Below, in pieces: positions 44,501 to 54,619 of a DNA stretch of 64,000 nucleotides. The DNA is taken from the NCBI RefSeq assembly GCF_011397635.1, contig NC_064770.1:21359707-21423706 (forward strand), written 5' to 3'. Position numbers and translations under genes: made by a program. The notes beneath the pieces are model-generated. The model saw only the letters and a list, made by a program, of their open reading frames with translations. It was not told the DNA's origin and ran no database searches. The DNA comes from Epinephelus fuscoguttatus (lineage: Eukaryota > Chordata > Actinopteri > Perciformes > Serranidae). How positions within the stretch are numbered: the stretch's first letter is position 1; each line of letters starts with the position of its first letter.

Positions 44501-45346
44501 ACAACTACTGGAAGGTTCTACCATGATGTCTTTTAGTCAGTTGAAAAGGAAATATGACATTCAACAACAGGATTTCTTTCGATATTTGCAAGTAAGAAAC
44601 TTCGTCACAAAGGATACCACAATCCTTTAGTGTCAAAATATTTCACATTTAGAGAGACAGCTCTTTTTACAGAAATCTGGCAGATCTATTAGCTTATTCT
44701 ATAATATCCTTAAGGGATATAACACCACAAACACTTATTTTCTGAAAGGCTTATGGGAAAAAGAACTCAAGGTTAATATAACAGATGATGGCTGGAGTGA
44801 TGCTTGGAAGAGTGCAAAAACGCTGAGTGTTTGTAACCGAGTGAGAGCCATGCAACTGAAATTACTACACAGGGTCCATGTATCCCCCTCACAACGTCAT
44901 AAATTTAACCTTAATTCATCTCCACTGTGCCCCAAGTGTAAAATAGAAACTGGTAGTCTTACACATTGTTTGTGGTATTGTAGAAAAGTACAGCAGTTTT
45001 GGCAGGTCATTGGGCAGGAAATTAATAAGATTCTATGTACTAATAGAAATAACGACTGCATCTGCTTCTTGGTATATCTGATTTGTCCATCACTGCCAAA
45101 TTTATAAGAAAACTTTACCAAACACTTACTTTCTGTGCTAGAAAGTGTATTCTCTTAAACTGGATAATGGATAAAGTTCCATCCAAGGTTCAGTGGCAAA
45201 GGGTGACACTTGAACATGTTGCTTTGGACTATTTGACGTGTAAACTACACAGTAAAGATGATGTCTTTCGTAAAACATGGGAACCCTTTTTGTCATATAT
45301 TGGTTTGAATATTTCTACCATTCTTACAAGAGGGTTTGTATCATAG
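41565..45346 (+). pseudogene. LINE ORF2 (endonuclease and reverse transcriptase), broken
   Basis: The N-terminal APE-type endonuclease shows KLCTWNVNGV, ALLQETHL, GGDFNCHL and ISDHAAV. The reverse transcriptase shows GKAPGPDGFSSEFYK, YRPISLLN, QTGFIKGRNS, LLDAEKAYDRVE, GTRQGCPLSP and YADDVLI. A C-terminal Cys/His segment has CPKCKIETGSLTHCLWYC. The frame is broken at several places, including near 42,090, 42,430, 43,690, 43,975, 44,536 and after 44,550, so at least six breaks. Clade assignment to L1/Tx1 rests on the presence of this ORF1 type plus APE endonuclease. Confidence 0.85.
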
Positions 45347-46214
45347 CTGAGAATGCTCTGCCTCGTAAATGACATCCTTCCGCTTAATTGATATGTTTTT
45401 GTTTTTGTGTACCTTTCTTTGATCATGTGAATATATCATGCATGGCAGTGTGCACTAAGTTTATTTTACCTGCTTATTTTATTTGTATAGAAGGACTCCC
45501 GAATCTCTCGCCTGTATAAATTTGAATTTAAATGTGTATGTGAGCCAAATGTATGTTTGTTTGTATTTGTCATATGTGTTCCTGTTTTGTGTCTTGAAAA
45601 TTTAATAAACATATATTTAAAAAAAAAAAAAAAAAGTAAATGCATAAAGAATAGAAATAAAATAAGGGAGAAATCAATAGATACAATAAATAGAAATACA
45701 AAACATTATAGTTATTATGACATGATACGATATATTATATTTGGTCTGGGTATTAATAAAGTGGGGAAACTGTAGACAAGCAAAGAAATCTTTCAAAGGA
45801 CAGAAGAGCATCATGTTCATCCAACAGATCTTCTACCACTCTGATACCTCTATCATGATCGATTAGTAGCACTTTAATCCTGGAGGGAACCTGTTGTTCC
45901 TAAATATGAAGAAGTATTAATGATTATTTTAAAGCAATAGGTTTGATATTCAGTGATGCTGTGACCTAATAAACACTAACAGAACAGACTTTGCAGAATC
46001 AAACTGCTCTCATGTCACATTTGACCTTTTGTTCCTCTCTAAACTTAAGGTCTAAAAGTCGCTGTTTGTGTTTGTGTACTGTCATAATTTGTTTTGGACA
46101 CCATCATAGACACAGAGTTTGCTCGTTTAGCTCATTGTTTTATTTGTTTCTGAGACAAAAACAAAACAAAAGCTTTAAAACAATTGATCAGTGATGGTCT
46201 TCTGCTGCAGCTCT

Positions 46215-46922
46215 CTAGTGGTACTGTCTTCCCAGGGCGTTCACCACCACTGCGATGAACTTCTGGAAAGCTGCCTGGACCTCACCAGTGAAGTCTTTAC
46301 CCATTCGAGCAGCGATCACAATGGTCAGGCAGTCGGAAATGAGCTGCAACACAACAAGCACCAGTGCACATCAGCAACGTGAAAGATCGGTTGTTGAATA
46401 GGAATAACAAGCGTTACACTAGCTCCACCACTTTACCCTGAAATTGTCGGGGTCCACGTGCAGTTTCTCGGAGTGCAGCACGCTCAGCTCGGCATAGGTC
46501 GCCTTGATGTTGTCCATGTTCTTCACACCCCGGTCCAGACCGTGGAGGATAGTTGTTCCGTGTTTTGCAATCAGAGGATTCCCCATGATAGCAGCTGCGT
46601 TGTAGAGGTTTCCAAAGTTGCCGAAATACCTCTGAGTCCAGGGGTAGACGATCAGACACCTGAGGAAACATGCAAAAACATAAACGTTACAGGATTGGAT
46701 TAGGAGACGAAATGTGTGTGCCAGGAAAATGAGCCCGTGTGACAATAAGACGCATTGTGCACAATGAGAAAACGCAATACATCAATCCTGATCTCTGTCT
46801 CAAGCACACCCTCAGTTGGCAAAGACTCACCTGGAAAGAGCTGCAGGTCCCACGACCTCATACTCCATATTGCTGAAGATGTCCTGGATGGTGCCGCGCT
46901 CGAAGTCTGTCCATACAACCAT
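46215..46922 (-). CDS. hbb: Beta globin 5 (147 aa), mildly diverged N-terminus
   Basis: Minus-strand exons 46922-46831, 46659-46437, 46343-46215. Starts [16 protein letters not shown] and has FSNMEYE, so positions NA2 (Val for Glu) and a few others differ from beta1-4; exons 2 and 3 match the array ([27 protein letters not shown]). Intron 1 is shorter (171 bp). Loss of Glu NA2 could change ATP/GTP sensing. Its nearest alpha on the 5' side is alpha6, 5.4 kb away. Confidence 0.94.
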
Positions 46923-47110
46923 TTTGCCTCTAGTTTTTTTCTGTGCGGGTCTGCAGATCCATGCGCTCTCTTGCAACAGACGCCGCTTTTAAAGGAACCC
47001 TGCTCCCCTCCCACACGCCAGGGATTGGGTGGGCGGTGGACTTGCAATGTACTGTGTTATGGATCTGTAACAATGATAAGTGTGCGTCTGCACCGCCCAA
47101 AATGTTCTGG
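46923..47110 (-). promoter_or_regulatory. Beta globin 5 promoter
   Basis: Diverged from beta1-4 but with the same order: minus-strand CTTTAAAAG (about 46,986-46,994), a CCAAT/CACCC block ATTGGGTGGGCGG (about 47,024-47,036), and a TGATAAG GATA site at about 47,074. A CACCGAAAC / GGTTTCGGTGCC pair follows at about 47,111-47,140. Confidence 0.65.
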
Positions 47111-47654
47111 CACCGAAACAGTGACGGTTTCGGTGCCAAAACAACTTCCTCTGTGTGTCTACTATCAACGTGCAATTCATGTTTTCTCTTTTCTAAATGG
47201 TGCAGTTTGAAATGAGAATGGGAATCATATGCATATAGGAAATGTTACAGGGTTTGTTTTAATTCAGCAGTGCACAATAGTTGTGCCCCAGAATCAATCA
47301 ATAGACCAAAATTCAAAGGAGACAGCCCTCAACTTCCAACCCAACTTTATGCCAAATCACCAGCAGAGGGCGCCTTAATAGTTCAATCGAGGAGCTAGAC
47401 TTTAAGTCACCTACATACAAACTACTAACTTCCTCTGTGTCACAACATATTTTTTCTGTATGAGCTCAAAAACAGCATCAGACATCAGGTTTTCTTTTAT
47501 TACTGTCTGTGATGTGTTATTCAACTGATAATGCCAAATCCCGTCTTTTAGGCTGCTGTTCTAGTTTCTCACGACTTTTAGGCGTCTAAATTGTGTATAG
47601 GTGAACTCAAGGACACTTTGCGTCGTTCGTGGGTGTGATGAGAATAGGTGGGCT

Positions 47655-47712
<58 letters not shown>

Positions 47713-48110
47713 GTCTGTCTGTCTCGTTTCTGCCACTATCCATTTCCAGTTTGAATTGTGCCATTAATTGCAATGAGTTTTCAAGTTTCAGGCTTTCGGG
47801 CATTCTGCTTTGAATTTATGCTCCTGTAAATCTACTTTCCTGCTTCAGTGTTATCTCTGCTTATTCAACACACATGCAGGCATGATTTAATCGTTCGTCC
47901 TCCTTTGTGTCTTTTGTTTGGGGAGATTTACCCTTTTAAATGTGCATGTGGCACCTATTCACATCAATGACACACTGATTCATTCGAATTGAATTTAAAA
48001 AAACCCCAACCTGATTTCAGTAGCTCATATGTGCCTCAACAAGATTTCTTTTCCATTTCAAAACGTATAGCACCTTCAAAACTTAGTATAAACAAGAGGT
48101 ACAAGAGGTA
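47111..48110. repeat. Spacer with (ATCT)14 microsatellite
   Basis: (ATCT)14 at 47,657-47,712 followed by (GTCT)3 to 47,724; on the minus strand this is (AGAT)n, which overlaps the WGATAR consensus at every unit. A CAGCAGAGGGCGCC motif lies at about 47,362. No gene seen. Confidence 0.7.
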
Positions 48111-48112
48111 TT

Positions 48113-48478
48113 CATTCATTCATCTTCTAACCGCTTCATCCTCTTGAGGGTCGCGGGGGGGCTGGAGCCTATCCCAGCTGACATCGGGCGAGAGGCAGGG
48201 TACACCCTGGACAGGTCGCCAGACTATCGCAGGGCTGACACATAGAGACAAACAACCACTCACGCTCACATTCACACCTATGGACAATTTAGAGTCACCA
48301 ATTAACCTAGTCCCCAGTCTGCATGTCTTTGGACTGTGGGAGGAAGCCGGAGTGCCCGGAGAGAACCCACGCTGACACGGGGAAAACATGCAAACTCCGC
48401 ACAGAAGGGCTCCCACACCCGGGATCGAACCGGCAACCCTCTTGCTGTGAAGCGAGAGGGTTGCCACCGTGCCGCCCC
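48113..48478 (-). mobile_element. SINE-like retroposon, copy 1
   Basis: On the minus strand it starts GGGGCGGCACGGTGGCAACC, has a tRNA-like box B (GGTTCGATCCC, about 48,419-48,432), a long body shared with copies at 53,908 and 60,906, and ends in (GAAT)n at 48,111-48,125. Compared with copy 2 it has lost the GGTTAGCACT-type box A stretch. No clear target duplication. Confidence 0.75.
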
Positions 48479-48603
48479 AATCTAATCATAATAAGTCATA
48501 ATATTTCCATGGTGCCCTATAGTCTACTGTGCTTTATGTTATTGATCTACTGACACGGTAGTATCCCCTTTAGTCCTCTAAGACACATCGCCCTATCCCT
48601 AAC

Positions 48604-48885
48604 CCACATGACATGGACGCGTCCATTACGAGTACAATCTATGCATGGTTGGACAACTTGGTGAAGTCTGGGAAGTCTAATGACGTCAGTATCCCCCTGG
48701 ATACTGAGATCATCTCATAGTGTGACCATAAGGAGGAGGAGACTCACATCTTTATTATGGAGGGCTTTCTGCTTGGACCTTTGATCGACGTGCTCAACCA
48801 AGAATGCAGGAAGAGGAGGTGCCCTAGAACCTACACGGTACCTGAACCCCTCGGCCGGAAGAGGCCGAGGGGCCGACGCATTTAA
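48604..48885 (+). pseudogene. Nicotinamide riboside kinase (Nmrk)-like fragment, broken
   Basis: A single frame reads DMDASITSTIYAWLDNLVK, then after a stop THIFIMEGFLLG, PLIDVLNQ, ECRKRRCPRTYTVPEP. This aligns with the middle of NMRK2/NMRK1 (DMEAMLDTVQAWL, THILLLEGFLL, KPLVDLY, EECKWRRSTRNYTVPDPPG). The internal TAG at about 48,718 and two in-frame losses (after GFLL, and the YFLTVPYE stretch) break it. The P-loop region and C-terminus are absent. NMRK phosphorylates nicotinamide riboside in NAD+ salvage. The identification is from memory of the family; a processed retrocopy is plausible, as no intron interrupts it, but no poly(A) tail is seen. Confidence 0.6.
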
Positions 48886-51800
48886 AACATAAGAACAACT
48901 GACTATTTGAAGACCATATTCAAAGAACCTGATTGGAGACAAATTTTAGGCAGTGGTTATATTCATTTCTTTTTTTATACTCACTCGGTCTTCAGCTGAG
49001 GTGTTTTAATTCTTAAACTTGTGTGTATTATACCTCATTTCAGCACCAGGCGCTGTCCATAGGCTGCTGAACTGGACAAAGCAGTGAAGAAAATAGATGG
49101 TCAACATCAGAGACCCCCTGTGGCCTTTAATGGAACTACAGGTTATTGCCAGCGTGGGAAACCATTCAATATAATTCTACATTACTAATTTAATTTCGAT
49201 ACCTATGTGTAAAGCCCTTTGGCCTTTCATAGATGTATATGTATAAATATGACGAGGTTTTGATCATTACTTTTTTGTTATCCCTCCATATGTGGAATAT
49301 TTGAAGTAGGGCTATATCCCCCTGAGACCTGAACTTTTGTTTGGTGTGCATTTTTAAATTCTCCCAGCTATTTGGGCTCATTAGGACCTGATAAACATAA
49401 AAAAAACTAAACACAGTCAATGATAAGTAAGTCCGAATGTCCTAAAACAAGACAATAATAAAGTCCCAATGTCCTCAAACAAGAGAATAATAAAATCCCA
49501 ATGTCCTCACAAAATGACTTAAAATGAACAGTGTCTTAGCTTGTTAATGTTGCTAAAATTGGTCAAATTTGTTGCCATATCAAACTACAAACTTTATTAA
49601 ACACAGTATAAACAAATTTCAACCATAAAATTATCTCTTCATTTTCAGGGAAGTTGAGTCACCATAATGTGTTAAGCATTATCGTCATACAGTAGCCTCA
49701 GTACGTAAGTAGTGTACAGAGAGCACAGATGCAGTAAAAGACAGGAGGCAAAATATATGTTTTATTGTTTGTTGTTTATCCCTAAATAAGTTTTATTGTC
49801 TTAGAAAAATAATACATGAATCACAGCTATATTGCTCAAAACAACCAACAGAAGAGTTGAGCTAATAGTTTGTAAGACAAATACAAAACCAAAGTATACA
49901 GCTAAGTTTTACTCAAGAAGAACATGAGTTCAGTCACTGGAGCTGCCCATTGGCGGTTCCTGTTACCAGGTAGGGGAGGACCTTGGACAGCTCCCTGTGA
50001 CTGCTGACAGCCGAACATGTTGTACATCTGTTATAATAATCATAGAAATCAATAATCAATAAAAAGACAAAAAATAATCAAGACAAAATAACTTTCTAAT
50101 TGAACTAGGGATGCATCAATTTTGAAATTCAGGGGCAATACTGATGTTAAAAATAACAATTTGGCCGATAGTGATGTTTTTATATTGGTGTTTCTTTTGT
50201 TTTTGTTGCTGTTATTTATTTTTCTTTTGTGCCGGGGAAACACCGAAATCTACACTAAAAAAAACGAACCGTTTTAAAGTCATTCAGTCGTCCTATGAGC
50301 ACAAATTCATATATTTATAAAACGACCTTTAACATCTTCAAAAATACAGGCAAAAAGCCTTTTTACTATATACTATATACATCAGAATTCCCTCTGTAAT
50401 ATCTATATTACAGTGCTGTGGAAACATCAACACGTGTCTCCTCCAAGCAGCTGGATTTATTCAAGTTTCTCACAACATTTTACAAGATGACATTAAACAC
50501 ATCATGAGAACTATAATCTACGCCCAATACCCATTTTAACTGAATGGCTTTGCTATGTAGTTCTGTTGTTGTGGCCTTATGTGATATTAGTAGTAATAGT
50601 ATAAGTAAAAATAGTAAAAGGTAAATATTTAGATTTTTTTTCCCCCCATTAGTGGCGCCCCCTGTGGCTGGCACTGGATGTAACAATGGAAATCCTTGTA
50701 GGCTATTTGACGTCAATCAATGACCTCTGTGATAGCTGGAGAAGTTGGGAACTATTTGTTGTTGGCAAATAAAGGTCCTTTGTGTCAACATTTGAGAGCT
50801 CTATCACAAACATTTAGGAAGATGCTGGGGTAAAACGTGTCACAACCACACCCGGTCTCCCCTACTCATGATCATGACTCTGCTTGTATTAAAGATAGAT
50901 GGACCATGTATGAGTGAGGGTGGACAGGAGGTGGACGTTCATAAGTTCAGTAGGTGGCGCTCAAGACCAAGTGGTTAGTATCTAATTATGTTGACGGCCA
51001 AAGAAATGTCCCTGAGGACATTACAAGTATCACAACCAAAATTTTATTTTATTTTTACGAATTGAGCCAACAGCAGACACACTACATTGAGGCTGACTCG
51101 GAGCACTGACGTCATAGAAGCTGGTTTCAACAACCACATTTATAACATGTGAATTTCTGTTTGATAAACTTGATTTTTCGCTGTTTTTCGAGTGCTTATG
51201 CATGACAAAGTCTCTGACAGCGATTAAAGAAAATATATTTGTAGTAAGGAAAAGAAACATTTTATTCAGGATGGGCTATTTTCAATTAATAATGTTTTTA
51301 TTTGATTTTGTTGCGTCACTTCAAAGGTCAATGTTGGATCAGAGTTTGAGACATTTTAATGAGCCACTTGGATGAAAGTAGACAGATAGACCTGTCGTGA
51401 AATAGCTCTTGAAAATGAGCAGTTCAGGTTGTCAAGCGTTGAATAGATGTATTACAACAGCCGTGGAAGTGCAATTAAATAAAACAGTAAACTACAACTT
51501 TAGCCGCACTGAGCGAATCTTCCCTGAGCGAATCCACCCTTCGGCCCTCCTTCAGATAAGCAAATGTCACTGCAGCTTCACCGCGAATGACCTCAGTGTT
51601 CATGTTTATATCAAATGATAACCTAATCCTTCAGTATTAATTAATTGCAGAGCAGATTTCAAATCAATACGCCTGGGCTGACATATAACAACTTAAAATC
51701 GTATACATTAAACTTTGCAACCATGGTTGTTCTCCAAATTACACCATTTTGATTTAGATTCTACTTTTGATTTATTAAAGCATATTTTGATGATGTCCTG

Positions 51801-52290
51801 TACTATATTACTTTTCGGGAAAGGTGAAAATGTGCTGAACAAACAGCAAAAAAAATCCAGGTCATTAAAAAAAAAGGAATTAAATTTATCTAATGAGAAC
51901 ACAAAAGAAATGCGGGATGTGGTGCCAGCTGAAACCACTTGTATGACTTGTAAACTATTTAGTAGTTACAAATCTGTAACAGGTATTAAACTCGCACACA
52001 GGAGCTACATTTGCATATGAATTATAGTTTTCAATTTGTAGTCTCCCTGCCTGCTTCAGTATCACTTAGGCCTATAGACTATAGTTTAAATTCAGTGGCT
52101 CACTTGGAAATTGTTCCGCATTTTTAAAAGCATGCACGCTGACTTAATTAAATCATTTGGTTTCACGAATGAAGACATTGTGAAAATTGTTTATTAAAGA
52201 CGTTTGGTTTTATCGGGTATTTCCCAGTAGTCTCCGGGGCCTCATATGCTATCTCATGCGCGCTGCAGCATCATTTTGGAATTGTTCCAA
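48886..52290. other. Spacer between pseudogene and alpha globin 6
   Basis: AT-rich DNA with no gene recognised. Short GGCGCC(C)CCTGTGG and GTGGCGCTC motifs (about 50,653 and 50,953) are of a type common in fish repeats. A TGAC-rich stretch and small microrepeats occur, but I see no complete element. Confidence 0.4.
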
Positions 52291-52294
52291 ATGC

Positions 52295-52386
52295 TGTGCG
52301 GCCTATCTTGGAAATGGTCAGGGTGTGCCCATGCTCTGTTTCTTATATAAAAAAACTCAAGGCTGACCAAATAATTTACAGACAAG
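52295..52386 (+). promoter_or_regulatory. Alpha globin 6 promoter
   Basis: CTATCTTGG (GATA site) at about 52,302, AGGGTGTGCCC (CACCC box) at 52,321, and a strong TATA box TTATATAAAAAA at about 52,344, roughly 42 bp before the ATG. Same order as in the other alpha promoters, with a better TATA match. Confidence 0.7.
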
Positions 52387-53075
52387 ATGAGTCTCAGTGC
52401 AAAGGACAAGGAAGTGGTCAGAGCCTTCTGGGATACAGTGAAAGGCAGCTCGGAAAGCATCGGCGCCGAAGCTGTATGCAGGTAAATATGACTCTGAACC
52501 GGCTGATAAAACCTGCTCCGAAAATTAATTCATTTTTTGATGCTTTTTTTAATTTTATTTTACGCAGGATGCTGACGGTGTACCCGCAGACCAAGACTTA
52601 CTTTTCTCACTGGAAGGACCAGAGCCCGACCTCTGACTCGGCCGTGAAGCACGGAATTACTGTGATGAATGGGATTGAAGATGCTGTGACCAAAATCGAC
52701 GACCTGGTTGGGGGTTTTCTGACCCTAAGTGAGCTGCATGCCTTCACTCTGCGAGTGGACCCTGCCAACTTCAAGGTAGATGTACCTGATTATTAATGCG
52801 TAAAAGTCAGTGACGCACACAGTAGATGTTTGATTTTTTTTGGCCTTTTCTTCAAGATCTAATTTTTTTGTAACATGTCTTCAAAACCCATAGGTCGTGA
52901 TCATTATGTACATCCTGGGTTCAATTCCAATGTCCTTTTCCCACAGCTCCTCGCCCACTGTATCATTGTGTCCATGGCCTCGGCGTACCCCGACGAATTC
53001 ACCCCTGAGGTCCATGTGTCCATTGACAAGTTCCTGGCTGCCGTGGCCCGTGCCCTGTCTGAGAAATACCGATAA
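52387..53075 (+). CDS. hba: Alpha globin 6 (143 aa), diverged
   Basis: Exons 52387-52481 (95 nt), 52568-52775 (208), 52947-53075 (129); 143 aa, one fewer than the others. Starts [18 protein letters not shown]; exon 2 is close to the other alphas (distal His in [10 protein letters not shown], proximal His in LSELHAF); exon 3 reads [18 protein letters not shown] and ends EKYR. By my count against alpha2: about 12 of 32 residues differ in exon 1, 7 of 69 in exon 2, 15 of 42 in exon 3. This contrast suggests exon 2 conversion by an adult-type gene. Stage of expression is not visible; an embryonic or larval role is possible. Confidence 0.95.
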
Positions 53076-53895
53076 ACAGCACGCAGGAGCAGAGGGCTTG
53101 CACTGCAGTACTGGTTTAGATGCTTTTATCAGTCTGAATGTGAATAAAAGATAAAATGCAATCAAACTCTGTGTGTGTCGGTGGTGGAGTGAATTTTCTC
53201 TGTTAAAGGTGGTTAAAAAGGTTTCAAGTCATGCCAACAGCACGCATGGCATCCACTAAGTATATCAAGTAGTAAGGCATGTTGGGGATATCTCAGCAAT
53301 ATTAACCCATGTATGAAATTATATAGAAAGAAAAAATAAAGAATAAAGGGTGTTTTTTAAAGCTGTTTATGAAACAGTGTTTAAAACATATTTGAATTTA
53401 TCAAACTTAATACAAAAGTATAAGTAAATTTACACACATAAAACCAAAGAACACCATCTCTATTAGCACCACTACTCCCATTACAACACCAAATACACTA
53501 TATTACACCAACGAATAATATACCAGCCTACATGTACTGCTCAGTGGTATTTAGATCCTTCAGACAGAGTTGCAAGCTGCAATATAAGTGAGATGAATAT
53601 AAAAGTGATGAATTCAAAGCTTTTAATATCAACATCTCAGATACTCATTATGCAGAATGGTCTCTTTTTAAATGCCGTATTATTATTATTACAACATTAA
53701 CAATAATAAAAAATTATATTTAATTACTGGTGTATAAAAATGCGTCATACTTTGTGAATTCCTCTCTATTTTTGTGTGCGTATAGGTTACATACACACAG
53801 AAGTACAGCGCTTAAGGTGTTTGTGCTTTACGTGATCATTTTATCCTCTATACCCCACTGCAATCCAGAGAGAGATGCTATAATAATGTAATGTA
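53076..53895. other. alpha6/beta6 tail-to-tail spacer, left part
   Basis: A poly(A) signal AATAAAA is at about 53,143. The rest is AT-rich with a TTATTATTATTA microrepeat at about 53,680 and no recognisable feature; it is not homologous to the other tail-to-tail spacers by eye. Confidence 0.45.
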
Positions 53896-53907
53896 ATAAC
53901 GACACAT

Positions 53908-54258
53908 TCATTCATTCATCTTCTAACCGCTTCATCCTCTTGAAGGTCGCGGGGGGGCTGGAGCCTATCCCAGCTACATCGGGCGAGAGGCAGGGCTCTC
54001 GCAGGGCTGACACATAGAGACAAACAACCATTCACGCTCACATTCACACCTATGGACAATTTAGAGTTATCAATTAACCTAGTTCCCAATCTGCATGTCT
54101 TTGGACTGTGGGAGGAAGCCGGAGTGCCCGGAGAGAACCCACGCTGACACGGGGAGAACATGCAAACTCCACACAGAAGGGCTCCCACGCCCGGGATCAA
54201 ACCGGCAACCCTCTTGCTGTGAGGCGAGAGTGCTAACCACCACACCACCGTGCCGCCC
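53908..54258 (-). mobile_element. SINE-like retroposon, copy 2, with 12-bp target duplication
   Basis: Perfect flanking repeat ATAACGACACAT at 53,896-53,907 and 54,259-54,270. On the minus strand: GGGCGGCACGGTGGTGTGGTGGTTAGCACT cannot be quoted in full but lies at about 54,229-54,258 and contains a box A-like part; box B-like GGTTTGATCCC at about 54,195-54,207; a body shared with copies 1 and 3; tail (GAAT)n. The tRNA-like head, the tail and the target duplication fit a SINE mobilised by a LINE. Only about 351 bp long. Confidence 0.82.
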
Positions 54259-54270
54259 ATAACGACACAT

Positions 54271-54619
54271 ATGAGTTATTATATAATAATTACAGTAGGA
54301 CATCACAATGTAACACTTTCAAAGTGGGCATTCAGTATGATGTATGTACTTTCAATACCTAACTGCATGATGCTGATAATTGTCACTCAAGCAAGATTTT
54401 CACTTTATATTTTGCCATTATGTCATAGCATCCTTGAATGGAATTACATCCCCCACCATCTCCTCACATGCATGAATGAATATTATGATTCAGCCATTAA
54501 CACAGACGGACTCAAACTGCTGAGTATGCGTATTCTTTTATTTATTCATCCTCTGAGACATGACAAAAAAATGATTTTTTTTTTGTGATCAGCGTGTGAT
54601 GGTCTTCTGCCGCAGCTCT
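54271..54619. other. Spacer before beta globin 6
   Basis: Contains the minus-strand poly(A) signal region for beta6 (TTTTATTTATT at about 54,536). Nothing else recognised. Confidence 0.4.

Larger units (their letters stand above)
40140..45630 (+). mobile_element. L1/Tx1-type LINE, near full length (5.5 kb), decayed
   Basis: Flanked by a perfect 15-bp target duplication, AAAAAGTAAATGCAT (40,125-40,139 and 45,631-45,645). Ends in AATAAA and a poly(A) tail (about 45,605-45,630). The order is 5' UTR, ORF1, spacer, ORF2, short 3' UTR. The 5' end begins GGTTTTTCAAGATGGCGGCG. Empty paralogous sites without it occur after alpha2, alpha3 and alpha4 (for example about 24,352-24,375), so it inserted into this copy of the duplicated unit. 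It is not capable of autonomous movement. Confidence 0.93.

Noticed and set aside
47657-47724. CRISPR-like or other short regular repeat array
   Set aside because: A simple tetranucleotide microsatellite with no spacers, in a eukaryotic genome.
49925-50020. Possible exon on the minus strand reading RELSKVLPYLVTG, with a similar RELSKVLL stretch near 56,590
   Set aside because: The shared core is only about 17 bases, no splice structure is visible and I cannot name a family; too short to call.
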